DNA from: Cymodocea nodosa
Lineage: Eukaryota > Streptophyta > Magnoliopsida > Alismatales > Cymodoceaceae
Direction of reading: 5' to 3'
Assembly: GCA_036874045.1 (NCBI GenBank)
Contig: CM072347.1
Location: 8,000,501 to 8,064,500 of the forward strand
Length of the DNA: 64,000 nt
The translations under genes and the position numbers were made by a program. Shown piece after piece: positions 51,201 to 62,515 of this stretch. The notes under the pieces were generated by a model. The model was not told the origin of the DNA. It searched no databases and saw nothing but the letters and a program-made list of their open reading frames with translations. The first letter of the stretch is position 1. Each line of letters begins with the position of its first letter.

Positions 51201-54200
51201 AAGAGAAAAAGTCTTTGTATAATCAATATCATATAAGTAAAATCTTATGCAACCAGTCAAGTTTTGTACTTGTCGACTATATTATCAAGACAATACTTAA
51301 CAATGTAGACCCAACAATAACCAACAATTTGAATACCGATAGGGCAACAAGTTCCCATGTAACTTATGCCCAAAGAGTGGAAATTTCCTTATTCATGGAT
51401 GTCTTCCAAGGAGGAACATGTAAAGTCACATTTGCATTCTTGGGTCTAGACTTAAATGAAAGAGATAGGGCAAAGGTGTGAAATGTAGAGTCAAGGTAGT
51501 GGTAGAAGATAAATTTTGAAAGTAGGTGAGAAGTACAAGTACGTTTACCTTTACAAAAGGCAATAAGTACCTTAGAAGACTCTGGTGAATTAAAAGAACC
51601 TACATTAGAAAAACATGAAGAGTGTAGCTCAATGTGTACATCTTGTCTTCAATGATATACTTGTAAGGGAGGTGACATTGACTACTACTCATTGGAAGAC
51701 AATGTCAAATTGTCAATGATTGTGATCATATTAGTGGACATAGACAAGGGAATAAAACTAGGATGAGACTCCTAACGTTAAGGAAAATAATAATAAACTG
51801 ACTCAAAAAGGTAACATTAGTTGGCACAAAATATCGACATATTAAGGGATGATAATACTAATATCCCTTCTGAGTCTAAGAATATCCCACAAAGATGCAT
51901 TTAAAAAATCGAAGAACAAGTTTATCAAGACCAAGAATCAAATCATAAACAAAAGTATACAACCAAACACTTTTAGTGTGAGAGAAAATAATTCGACATT
52001 AAAAGAGAGGTGTCTCAAAGGAATTTTTCCCCCTAAAGGAGAAGACAACATACAATTGATCAAATAAGTAGCTATAAGAATAACATCAAGCCACAAGTAG
52101 CTAAGAACCTTCATATACATCATTAATGTGCAAGCAACATCAAAAAAATGTCAATGTTTATGTTTCATAATATCATTTTTCATAGAAGTGAGTACAATTA
52201 TTCTGTTGAGTAACTCTCAAAGATGCACAATAAGATTGCATGTCGAATTGAGTAAATTACAAGGCATTATCAATACAAAAAAATTTTAAAACACAGAAAA
52301 AATATTCTTAATTTCATTAAAATAAAGTTTGATAACATTTGGGACATTTTGATAGTCTTTCAACAAATAAACCCAAGACATTCTAAAAAAATCATCAACA
52401 AACATGATATAATGGTGGTAGTTGCTAATATAGAAAACTCTAGTAGAACCTCAAATATCATAATAATCAAGATTAAAAGAACTTTGACTTAACATAAGAT
52501 GTAATTGACAAAAAGTAGCACTATGATGTTTACCTAACTAACAAGACTTATAATCAAAACTCGAAATAAAAACTCATAGCATGTCTGTTGAAGTTTATTA
52601 TAAGAGAGATGTTCAAGCCAATAATGCCACAATATAGAAGGTTTAGTTCTTGACACTAGATGCCCCACTCCTCGAGGAATGTCATCTCAAACCAAAATGT
52701 ACATACCTTACTTTGTCTTATGGGCCAAATTAATTCTCCTCCCCATCCATAAGTCTTAAAAGACACAATGAAAGAGAAAAAAAGTTAAATACAAACAAAG
52801 CACACTCAAGGAATATGTCAGAGGTAACTTGGACTACTCTCTCTTTGGAGATGGAATAACTTGGACCATAGCTGACTCATCTGCTGAAAAAGGAATGAAA
52901 GTGGAAGAAGATGGCATAGTACCTTTGAATATGTGGTCTAAAGATCTAGCAAACTATCACTACTCAACACCTAATTACAGACTAGCCCTACCACATCTGA
53001 ATTGGAATTATTGAGACAAGCTGCAACAAGAAGTTCATCCTGATATCTCCGATTTTGTTGAATGTCAATCATGATGCATTGGTATAACTTAAGTTCATCA
53101 ACAAAAGCACAAAAGATGGCAAAATGTTTCTGCACTGTTCAACTACCTTAGCACCCAATAAATATCTATTCATAGATGTCAAATGCTCAAACTGATATTC
53201 TTTTCATTGTCATAAGTAAGCTGTAAGGTAACCCAGATTTTCTTAGCAGGCTCAAGCAATGCAACACTACAAGATACTTCAAGTTCTATACTATTGAGCA
53301 CCCAAGATATTACTATTGCAACAACTATATACCATTCCTCATAGCTGGAATGCTTATCCAGTGCAGCCTAAGTTATATGTTGAATGCATCAGTGAACTAC
53401 CAAAAATTTCCTAAAATTCTGTGCCCACTAAATATAATTTTTTCCATTAAGTTTTTGTGATTTTCAACTCAAATTTTTGGTAAAACTATCTATTGACTTC
53501 ATATCCAACTAACGGCATTTATCACCACCCCAAAAGGAAGGACAAGCCTTGTAAATACTATTCTACAACCTTTACAGATCCATTTAGATGAGGGCTGATG
53601 TACTCTCTAGAGGAAGGCCAATGATGCTCCTAGGGCTGTCTGGAGATAGAAAACAAGGAGTTCAGAGGAAGAGGAAGTGATTCTCTACATGAACTAACTC
53701 ATCGAAGGACCTCTGTTTGACAAGAGTCCCTAGAACCAAACCAACGGCCTAGTAGACTGATGTCTATCAGCTTGACAACAGAGGAAACAATTGTGCACAC
53801 AAAACGAACATCAACAACACTGGAACAATGAATAGCATGCACAAATGACAAGAAACAGGCCTCCTACTCTAATACCAAGTGAAAAGAAGAGGTGGAAGAG
53901 GAGAAAAGGGAAGAAGATGAAAACAGAAGATGAAGAAGACTAACTTCCAACCCCGCCATCATCTCTCTCTTTTTATTTCTTCTTAAAGCAATACATAATA
54001 GAGTAGGGTTACACAACAGATATAGAAATGATAATTTTACCCTTTACCCTTAACAGTATTATTTCACTTGATTGAAGTGAACAATCAGATTGTACAATGC
54101 AAAAGGGCCAGAACTGTAGATGCCTTGTGGTTAGGACCTTTTTTTTCTTTTTATTATGGTTGCTAGTTGGTACGGCACAAAAGCCATCCAATAATACTAC

Positions 54201-55617
54201 CAACATTCCTCGAGTAGGGAGAAAGGAAGGTCAAAGGCTTGGACAACCTCTCAGATCCAAGAAACTGTGATCACCCAGTAACAACTAAATGACACAAAAA
54301 ATAAGAGGTATGAGGTTCTGATGCTTAGAACAAAATCCAAATCAAACAAATACATCAAAATCCAAGAATGAATTAATTGCAGTCTAAATATTCATTTTGT
54401 GTGTATGTATGATGAGATATATTTTTGACAAGTACTCGCATCATACCAATATTTTTTCTTTCAGAGTTTAGAAGAAAGAAAAGTTGCACAATCCATTAAT
54501 ATTTGTAGACAAATGTAACAACATGATATGTACAATGCCATGCTTACTCTAATTTTTTAAGGCATTCCACAGTAATTTTCCCTTGACCAAGAACACGATC
54601 CACCTCTTCCTGAGCCTTTTTCATTTTGGACGAATTCTGTGTCATATTGACAACAATAGCAATGACTGCAGTAATGATTACATTTTTGAAGAACTATAAT
54701 TTTTATTTTGATAGTGGGCCTGATTATGAACCAGCCACCATTAAATGGATACACAATTTACAAACCTGGGAAAGTAGGAAAATGGCCCATGTAAGAACAG
54801 CTGCAGTTGTTTCATGTCCAGCAATAAGCATAGTCATGAGATCATCCCTCAGCTGTTGTCACGCAGGTACTTTCAGTGTCAAAAAAAACACCAAAAAGCA
54901 ATAAAAAAGCATGTAGATTCAAATGCTTTTATATTGATAACAATATCAAGGATGACAACCTGATGGTCATCAACATTAGCCCCCCGCACATCAACAAGAA
55001 ACTTCAGTATACTTGCATCCTGCAAATTGTCCGCCTTCAAATTCAGTCCAAAACTGTTGATTAGAATATGGAGTTATGGACAAAGAAATGCCAAACACAC
55101 CTTTAAGTTTTTATAATCTCTTTGTTGTAGTTTTTCAACATCTGTTTCCTGAAATAAGATGAAAACATCAAATTAGCATTCATTATGATTTATGAATTGT
55201 GATCAAGTATAAATAACAGTAGGGTTCAGAACAATGTATTATCAGACAATATAACCGTAAAGGGCATCAGCAATGTACGTGAATATAAAGAGGCAAATCT
55301 CTTCAATCATTTTTCTTAAATTCCAGTAAAGAATGACTAAAGAAATTGAGCTTGGGAGAAATTAATGGAAGAAACTAGCTACAGGAAACATACTCCCAAA
55401 ACTCGCATGAAATATCAGAAGCCAGAATCGAAAATTTTCTTACCTGTCTAGTCTTTTTTGCATTTTGGATTAGTCCATCAAGACAGTCATTGATAACAGT
55501 TAGATCATTGTGGAACTTCCTCTGCCTAGGGACTATCCATCGTGACAAGGGAAGTTTCCAGTAGGGAATATAAAAAGTGGATCTATGTTCAGCTTCAAAT
55601 AAAGTACCATACACTGC
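42030..55617 (-). CDS. CYP97B: Chloroplast cytochrome P450 97B, 3' nine exons (5' part beyond window)
   Basis: Nine exons in transcription order: 55617-55444, 55148-55101, 55019-54960, 54852-54766, 54636-54548, 46593-46502, 44047-43986, 42492-42343, 42260-42030. They total 993 bases, join in frame, and give 330 residues and a stop. All introns are GT-AG. The core motifs are AGHETT (I helix, oxygen activation), ETLR (ExxR), FEPERF (PERF) and [11 protein letters not shown] with the haem-ligand Cys. The C-terminal sequence, including [22 protein letters not shown], matches the CYP97B subfamily closely. CYP97 enzymes are plastid haem monooxygenases; CYP97A and CYP97C hydroxylate carotenoid rings, and CYP97B is a less well-defined relative with reported beta-ring activity. 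The transit peptide and about the first 250 residues are not in the window. Nothing in the visible part is broken. Confidence 0.93.
42343..42492 (-). CDS. CYP97B: CYP97B exon with the PERF motif
   Basis: 50 codons from [12 protein letters not shown] through [14 protein letters not shown] to SPGALYPNE. Acceptor TTCCAG, donor GTACTC, phase 0. Confidence 0.95.
42493..43985 (-). other. CYP97B intron, 1493 bases
   Basis: GT-AG intron. AT-rich, no retroelement recognised. It contains a three-unit tandem repeat at 43511-43620. Confidence 0.85.
43511..43620. repeat. Three-copy tandem repeat of about 40 bases
   Basis: Units of the form TTCCTTAGTGGGATCTGA followed by CTGGATTATGGT, slightly diverged, inside a CYP97B intron. 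Confidence 0.75.
43986..44047 (-). CDS. CYP97B: CYP97B exon [20 protein letters not shown]
   Basis: 62 bases; the first two complete a Gly codon split by the intron. Acceptor AACAG, donor GTGGGT. Confidence 0.92.
44212..46235 (+). mobile_element. Short non-autonomous Copia-type element in CYP97B intron
   Basis: LTRs of 165 and 156 bases (44212-44376 TGTTATAG..., 46080-46235 TGTTAAAG...TTCTCACA). The primer site TGATATTAGAGC starts at 44377, and a purine tract (TTGAAGGAGAG) lies before the right LTR. The flanks TTGTA and CCGTA differ only by C-to-T type changes, so they may be an aged target duplication. The interior (leader and Pro/Thr-rich gag-like sequence) has no pol. It contains a further LTR fragment at 45381-45534. 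It is an old fossil. Confidence 0.75.
45381..45534 (+). repeat. Nested Copia LTR with primer site
   Basis: TGTGATAG...TTAATCACA followed directly by TGGTATTAGAGCC. It lies inside the element at 44212-46235. No second LTR was found, so it is a 5' fragment. Confidence 0.65.
46502..46593 (-). CDS. CYP97B: CYP97B exon with the ExxR motif
   Basis: 92 bases encoding [19 protein letters not shown] and [10 protein letters not shown]. Glu and Arg of ETLR lock the haem core fold. Acceptor TTGCAG, donor GTATAT. Confidence 0.94.
47856..49111 (-). repeat. Partial Sirevirus LTR, third nesting level
   Basis: Inverted copy of the 3' 1.2 kb of the LTR at 11901-13473 (TGTAAGATCGTATGGCTAC at the left end). 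It breaks off near ACATTCGTAA at 49111. The U5 repeat TACTTCAAATCTTCAGTGA is amplified to three units (48208-48410). Confidence 0.8.
48208..48410. repeat. Tandem amplification of a 65-base LTR unit
   Basis: Three consecutive units, each with TACTTCAAATCTTCAGTGA and TTTTCTGCTTCACTGAATTT. The full-length LTR at 11901 has essentially one. Confidence 0.75.
49112..49993 (-). other. GC-rich leader/interior of the nested Copia element
   Basis: Lies next to the primer site. It is much richer in G+C and CpG than its surroundings and open in several frames on both strands, but no domain is recognisable. It may be a leader or captured sequence. Confidence 0.45.
50120..53879 (-). pseudogene. gag-pol remains of the outer Copia element
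   Basis: RT remains ([20 protein letters not shown]) are at about 50760-50690, and the RNase H end ([29 protein letters not shown]) is at 50280-50120. Farther upstream, integrase and gag are recognisable only in patches (about 51000-53800). It is decayed. Confidence 0.75.
54548..54636 (-). CDS. CYP97B: CYP97B exon [19 protein letters not shown]
   Basis: 89 bases, ending in the first two bases of a Glu codon that the next exon completes across the 7.95 kb intron. Donor GTAAGC. Confidence 0.93.
54766..54852 (-). CDS. CYP97B: CYP97B exon with the I-helix AGHETT motif
   Basis: 29 codons beginning [18 protein letters not shown], with the conserved Thr pair for oxygen activation. Acceptor ACAACAG, donor GTTTGT, phase 0. 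Confidence 0.95.
54960..55019 (-). CDS. CYP97B: CYP97B exon, 20 codons
   Basis: Encodes [20 protein letters not shown]. Acceptor TTGCAG, donor GTTGTC, phase 0. Confidence 0.92.
55101..55148 (-). CDS. CYP97B: CYP97B exon, 16 codons
   Basis: Encodes [16 protein letters not shown], between TTTCAG and GTGTGT splice signals. Microexon of 48 bases, phase 0. Confidence 0.9.
55444..55617 (-). CDS. CYP97B: CYP97B exon encoding [13 protein letters not shown]...KKTRQ
   Basis: 58 codons in phase 0 at both ends, with a CAG acceptor on the right and a GTAAGA donor on the left. It covers the helix F-G region ([19 protein letters not shown]), well conserved in CYP97B. Confidence 0.92.
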
Positions 55618-55998
55618 CTGTTTAACATTTAAAATAAATGAACAAAACAATCTTTAGTGAGTATCCAATTTTTCAAAAACTCAAACATGCTATTTTTTGT
55701 TTTATTTACAAAGAAACTGATGTACATATCACATATTGAAGTCATTCAAGCCAATGTGGTCCTGCAAAACATCTACGTATAGACATAAAATGACCAATAA
55801 ACACTTAATTATGAGAAAGCATTTTGTTAGAGTAAATAGTCTATAATCATATGTTTTGTGGTTATTGAGTAATTGGATGTCCATTTACTAAGGATCTCTA
55901 ATTAACCTTATATCATTTGTCATTGAGTTAATCATAATTTCTACCCTAATCTCCACATGGAACCAAAGCCCAAGAAGAAAACCTAGCTACAGCAACCC

Positions 55999-56222
55999 AC
56001 CACCACCACCCCACCTCAAGTGTTGCTGCCACCACACATCTATAAACCTAGCAGCACAAGAAATCCTAACACCCACCACTCAAAACTCTTACCAACAAAT
56101 ATATCTTCCCACCACCACCACCCCACCTCAAGTGTTGCTGCCACCACACATCTATAAACCTGCCAGCACAAGAAATCCTAACACCCACCACTCAAAACTC
56201 TTACCAACAAATATATCTTCCC
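55999..56222. repeat. Two-copy tandem duplication of 112 bases
   Basis: Units 55999-56110 and 56111-56222 are almost identical (CCACCTCAAGTGTTGCTGCC start 112 bases apart), with CCACCACCACC at the junction. Confidence 0.9.
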
Positions 56223-57104
56223 ACCACCAACCCAAACCCTAGTTTTCTCCCTTAGACACCAGACAAAAACCTTAAATGCAACTTGGGGATCCCTTCCTCT
56301 GCCATTGGTGACCGACAATAAGCCTTTTCTTGCCCTAGGAGTAGATCGAACATCGCTCTTTCTATGTGTGGTTGATTCTGGTAATGTGTTAGGCAAGCAC
56401 AGATATTTTTCAAACTTGTGCCTCTGGGTTGTTGTCATTGCTTAGATGGTTTGTGTTGTGTTGTTTTGCCTAGATCTTCATGCATAACACAGTTTTTGAC
56501 ATATATAACACCTGATCAGACTGCTTCTAAAAGATGAGATGATGTCTCATGAATCATTGATCAAGAATGAGTGTTACATAAGAAAAATTAAATTGAAAGA
56601 GTTACACGTTGTTATAGGCTCACAGTTTTGAGACCTTCACTACTATTCACTACAAGCAAAAGCATGCCACTCATTTTCCCTACACTCTCAAAGCATTCCT
56701 TCCAAACCTAGAGTTTTGTTTCAACATACTTGCATCAACATTAGAGAGAGTTTCTCAAAGGAGATTTAGTGCAGCAAGTATAAAGCAAATCTAGGAAGCT
56801 TAACTCATCAAGCTATGGAAAGGACTCCCCAAGCTACAAGGAAACTCTGGATTGTGTAGAGTTAGCTCTACAATGAGTAAAGGTAAGGCTTGGCAAATTT
56901 ACCAAATAAATTGTAATGAGAGAGTCTTGGCCCATAACAACAACAAATTAGTGTAGACTTAAGCATAAGACTAGAAGAATAGGCATAGTCCAAGTCATGG
57001 GAGAACTAATATATATTTCATTATTTCTCTTCTCTACATCTGGTTTGTTGGAGTAATTATTGTAATGGGTAAATGGATCTTGTAACGAGCTTGAACTTGG
57101 TATC

Positions 57105-57345
57105 AGAGCAGGTCCTGCGCTCGTCGTCGCCGTTCGTCCATCGTGGTCCAATCCGCATCCCACCGCGCACGACCACCATGCCTCCGGGCGTGGTTCGTCT
57201 GTCTCTGCCGCCGTACGTTAGTCCTGCGCGCGACGTCCCACAGCCGTTCTGTCTGTGTCTGTCGCTACCACTAATGAACCGCGGGATTTTGCAGCCAGAC
57301 GCATCGCTGACGTTCCGTAGGATTCTACGAAGCAAGCGGACAAGC
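57105..57345. other. CpG-rich block in AT-rich surroundings
   Basis: It follows a primer-site-like GGTATCAGAGC and is dense in CG dinucleotides. Both strands are open, but no domain is recognisable. Confidence 0.5.
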
Positions 57346-58393
57346 TTCGTCATTCACCCCCTTCTAGTGAGCCATACGATCCTAACATCTACATCAACTT
57401 ACTATTAGTTTGAAACATAACTTTATATTCAACTTCAACATTTGACTTAACAACAACATTCTATTTTTTACTTATCCAAGTGATCAAATTACACATCCAA
57501 CAAAGGTACAATATCTAGAAGTGGATCTTCTATCAACATGATCACTTGCATACCCTAAATCTAAGAAAGTAGCAACATTCAAATGTCCATTGTTCAAGTA
57601 AATCAACCTTTTACCTAAGTGGTTTTTGATATATGCCACAACACAAAGTACTATTCCAATGAACCATTCTAGGCTCATTCATAAACTAACCTACGAGGCC
57701 TACAACAAATACAACAAATGTTATATCTGATCAAATAACAATAAGATAAATAAGTTTGCCAATCAATCTATGGTATCGACCAACATCACCAAATATCTTT
57801 GAATTAGTATCCCAAAAAAGAGGGTTGGGATCAATTAGAGTCTATTTTGATTTGCATCTCAAGAGACTTGTTTCCTTGAATAATTCAAGTGCATATTTTC
57901 TTTAAGGTAGAGTCATTTTACCTTTAGCATAAGTAAACTCAATTTCTAAGAAATATCTTGATTTTTCTATATCTCTTATCACAAAGTGTTTGACAAGAAA
58001 GGCCTTGGTGGCATTAATGTCCACAATATCATCACTTGTCAGAAGTATGTTATCAACATATACTACAAGAATAATTTAACCAGTAAGACACTTTCTAATG
58101 AATATAATAATTATCCATTATATACTTCTTAAAATCATGAGACACCATGACAAAGTTAAGTTTGGCAAACCATGTATGTGGACTTTACTTAAGTCCATAA
58201 ATAACCTTGTGGAGACAATAGACTTGATTCTTCTCTTGAGCAATGTGCAAGAGAATACAAGAAATCAATTGTAGGTCAAAATAGCTCTATCACCCATGTC
58301 CTTCTTCCTCTTTATTTATTTAAGAAATACAATACATAAGAGGATAAATAGATCCTTAATCAAATCCAAACACACCATTACAATATTTTCACA

Positions 58394-61300
58394 CTTCCCC
58401 TCAAGTTAGAAGATATATATTTGTCATTTCCAACTTGTTACAAATATAATCAAATACATTACAATTTAATCCTTTCGTAAGAATGTCAATAAATTCTTCA
58501 AAAGAAGGTGTGTACAAGGTACAAATGATTCCTTTTACTACTAAGGTTTTAGATGTAATGACAATCAATCTCAATGGATTTGGTGTGCTCGTGAAAGATT
58601 TTATTCTAGGCAATATAGATGATTGTTTAATTATCACAATATATAGGCATAAGCACCTGAATATTTACTCCAAACTCCTAAAGAAGAGATCGAAGCCACA
58701 TCATTTCGCAACTAATCTCTCTCATTGCTCGGTATTCTAATTCAACACTAAAACAAGAGACAATGTTTTATTTTTTACTTCATCAAGTAACAAGATTACC
58801 TCCAACATATATAAGATATTCTGAAGTGGACTTTCTATCTCCCTTATCATCTACAAAGCCAAAGTCAAAAAAATCCTCTACCCTCAAATGGTCGTTATTC
58901 TGATGTATAAGACTCTTTCCAAGAGTGTCTTTAATATAAGCTAGAACTTTTTGTACCTCTATCCAATGAACCTGTCAAGGTTTATGTACAAACTGACTAA
59001 GTACTCTCACAACATAAGCAATATCAAGTCTTGTAATAGTAAGATAAATGAGTTTTCCAACCAGCCTTCAATATTGAGCAGGGTCTTCCAAAGCCTTGGA
59101 AGTCTTATTCCAAAAAAATAGATTGTAGTCAATCGATGTGTCTTCTAGTTTGAAACCTAAGCACCCCACCTCTATTAAAAGGTCCAACATATACTTACAT
59201 TGGGACAATATCTTGTCTTTGGAGCAAGCAAACTCAATGCCCAAAAAGTACCCTAGAATCCTTAAATCTTTAGTCTAGAATGTTTTGGCTAAATGCTCCT
59301 TTGTTACAACAATCTCTTCAATATCATTACTTGTAAAAATAATATCATCCACATACACAATAAAGATGACATACCCTCGAGTTGATTGTCATATAAAAAT
59401 AGAGTGGTCTATAGCACATCACTCGAAGGCTCCACTTAACATGACTTAGCTAAATTTGTCAAACCATGTCTGTGGACTCTACTTTAGACTATAAAATGTC
59501 TTTTTTAATCTACATACCCAAGACTCCCCTTGAGCAATATATATCTCGATGGTTGCTTCATGTAGACCTCCTTAGAAAAGTCACCATATAAAAACACATT
59601 CTTGACATCCAGCTGATGCAACAACTATTGTTGATTGACCACCAAAGAGAATAAAATCTGAATAGAATTGTGTCGAGCAATGGGAGAGAAATTCTTTATA
59701 TAATCAATATCATACTTCTGAGTAAAACCTCTAACAACAAAACAAGTCTTGTATCTTTTAACAAACCCATTTGGTTTGTACTTAATAGTGAAAACTCACT
59801 TGTACGAAACTATATTAATATCTACAAGATAGGAAACTAAGTCCCACATGTCATGAGACTGCCAAACATTCATCTCAATATTCATAGTTTTTTCTAGTGT
59901 GGTAGTTGTAACGTATCCTGATATGTCCCTAGAATAGATTTAGAGGAGATAGCTATAATAAAAACATGATAGGAAGAAGTCAAATGATCATAGAAAACAA
60001 AATAAGAAATAAGATGTTTAGTGTAGGTACAGGTACCTTTCTGAAGGACAATAAATAGATCATTAGAATTGTCAATGGATGGATCTACATCAAGGGATTC
60101 AATTGGAGGCTCTTAAGGAATCACAAGAGTACTTCTTTGTCAATGATACACCTGTAGGGGAGGAGCAACAACCTTATGATCATCACCACCTATTTTCTCA
60201 TTAATATCATTTAGAAGGTCATCAGTAGAAGGAATAGGGGTAAGAAGAGGGATGGAAGGGGTAGGAGGAGACTCCATAGAGAAATAGGCTTGATCCTCTA
60301 AAAAGGTAACATCAACCAAAGTGTAATAACATTTGGTGGAAGGGTGATAGCAATGATACTCCTTTTGAGTTTTAGAATAGTCCACAAAGACACATTTTAT
60401 TGTCTAAGCATCAAATTTGTCTAATCCAAGTCTAAGATCCTAAACATAGGTAACACAATCAAAAACATGTGAAGTCAACTCAAATAATTCTCAATCAGGG
60501 TAAAGTCAATGGATGGGAATTTTACCTCCAAGAGGAGTAAAAGGTATTCTATTAACTAAATATGCAGTTGTAAGAACTACATTAAATTATAAATACTTAG
60601 AAATATACATCTAAATTAAAAGCATTCTAGTAATATCTAATAGATTACAATGTTTCCTCTCAGCCACTGCATTTTGCTAAGACATATGAGGATAAGAAGT
60701 TTGGTGAAGAGTTCCATAAGAAGCACAAAATTTTTGAAAGATAGTATCAACAAATTCTAACACATTATCAATATGCAAACACTTGGGAGTGTAATAAAAT
60801 TAAGTTTTACTTTCAGCAAAAAAATGTTCAATAACATTCATAATATTTTTTCGATCCCTCAAGAAATACACCTAATAAGCTCTAAAATAATTATCAACAA
60901 AAACAAGGTAATAACAATATTCATTGACAGAAGTAACACAACCAATGAACAAAATTGAACATAGCCCTACTATTAGTGAGTTGGACATGGGAGAAGGTGG
61001 ACCAACTATGTTTCTCTAACTAACATGACTCACAAGTAAATTTAAGAATAGAGACCCATGGTAAGGCTTGTCGAAACTTATGAAGGGATGGATGACCTAA
61101 CTGATAATGTCATAAAAGAGAAGATTCAATAACAGATGACAACAAGGCTACAAGTCCATGAGGAGGTATGTCATGAATTAGAATATATTCTCTAGTGCTC
61201 TGCTTATGGTCCAAATCAATTCTCGTACCTGTCTACAGATCTTGAAATATATAGTGAAAAGGGAATGTCACATAACAAGATAAGTAGATTGTAATAGCAC

Positions 61301-61689
61301 TAATAGATAATAGGTTAATAGAAAGTTGTAGAATATATAAGGTATTCTTTAGTCAGATTCTGGAGGTGACCTAAATGGTGCCACTACCAAAAATCCAACA
61401 AGATTGGTCATTGGCAATGGTGACTCTATAGAGGTTAGGTAGCTATTTGAGACTAAAAAAAAAGGTTGAACAACCTATCATATGTTGTGATTCTTCAAAA
61501 TTGACTATCCATAGACTTTCACCCTTAGCTACCACAATCATTCTCACACCTGAGATAGATGTTAAAGTAGTTGTGGTAGTGAAGTCAAAAATCTGTAACT
61601 GCATAAACCTCTTATAGTCTACTTATGAGATAATCACTAATGGTTACTTGAAAATAGATGTAGATGCTCCAATGGAACTAGAGGACTCA
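58394..61689 (-). pseudogene. pol of the 58244-63028 Copia element
   Basis: The integrase end (YSKTQKEYHCYHPSTKCYY, DVTFLEDQAYF) is at 60385-60280, RT remains at about 59900-58900, and the RNase H end (IDILTKGL, CNKLEM) near 58480-58420. Copia order. It is heavily interrupted. Confidence 0.8.
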
Positions 61690-62515
61690 ATTGTAGCACA
61701 TGCTCAAATTGGTTTATTATATTTCTTCCAACATTTTTCAAGACGATGATTTGTCTTACCACAATGAGTACAGGGAACTCTCCCTCTACTTGAACTAGAA
61801 CTAGTGTGATTTACCTTCCTATTGCCTTGACTACAAATAGTCAAAGTTGAAGTCTCTTGTACAACGGAGTTGCCCATCTTGGAGATGCAAAGAACATAGG
61901 TAAAGGCAGTTCCTAATTTTGGAATAGTATCACTACCAAGCAATTGTCCCCTAACTTGGGAGGCCAAGTCAAAGGAGAGACTAGACAAAAAGGTAGCTAC
62001 CTAAAGATCATTTTTATACTGGCATAAGAAAATTGGATTTGAAATAATAGACTGATAGGAGTTAAGCTCCTCAAATAATAAGCGCATGCTACCATAATAT
62101 TTCTGAATAGTCTGATTAGTCATCTATAAAGTGAAAATTTACTTATAGGTTTTATAAGCATGCAAGATATTTTTTCTTCAACATACATCAGCTTTAAAGT
62201 ATTTCAAATGGCATTGGTCGAACGTAACATCATGACCCCTTGAGCTATACTAGATTTCATATTATTCTCCAACCAAGTGATCATGATAGAATCATCTACA
62301 AACCAATCCTTATAGGTTGCATCTTTTACATTAAGTAGTTGATTGATTAGGTGGTTGCTCTTCCTGTATGCTGCAACAAATGTGAAAATACTCTTTGCCC
62401 ACATGTGATAATTTCGGTCATTTAACTTTACAATTGTGCTAGTCAATGGCTTGAATGTCAATTCCCTTGAAGTCATCAAAAAAAGGAAGAGAAACACCCC
62501 AAACAAACTTGCCAT
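61690..62515 (-). pseudogene. gag of the 58244-63028 Copia element
   Basis: Starts near 62515. It has the KLNDRNYHMWAKSI segment and the DWFVDDSIMITWLENNM block, and ends with a zinc knuckle (CTHCGKTNHRLEKCW) near 61770-61725. It is broken. Confidence 0.8.

Larger units (their letters stand above)
47453..54055 (-). mobile_element. Old short-LTR Copia element in CYP97B intron (outer element)
   Basis: LTRs 53880-54055 (5') and 47453-47620 (3'), TGTTAAGGG...CTTTTCA on the - strand, differing at roughly 8 percent by eye. The primer site TTGGTATTAGAG sits next to the 5' LTR and a purine tract (TAAGGGAGAG) before the 3' LTR. TATTA lies one base beyond each end. Its own sequence is about 4.1 kb once the nested 2.47 kb element is excluded. 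It lies in the same direction as the gene. It has many interruptions. Confidence 0.8.
46594..54547 (-). other. CYP97B intron of 7954 bases holding nested Copia elements
   Basis: Donor GTAAGC at 54547 and acceptor TTGCAG at 46594. 47453-54055 is a Copia element with another inside it. About 1.35 kb of original intron remains (46594-47452 and 54056-54547), AT-rich with no other feature seen. Confidence 0.85.
55618..57387. other. Probable CYP97B upstream intron with Copia leader fragments
   Basis: No exon seen. A candidate + strand LTR (55825-55957, TGTTAGAG...TCTCCACA) is followed by TGGAACCAAAGCC, a diverged primer site, and a Pro/His-rich leader with a 112-base tandem duplication. A second GGTATCAGAGC motif at about 57095 leads into a CpG-rich block, then an LTR terminus (CATACGATCCTAACA) ending at 57387. 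Confidence 0.5.

Noticed and set aside
54557-54754. A - strand open frame overlapping a CYP97B exon.
   Set aside because: It is a different frame from the P450 exon at 54548-54636 and crosses its splice acceptor.
57057-57408. Open frames on both strands in the CpG-rich block.
   Set aside because: The same compositional effect, with no recognisable protein family.
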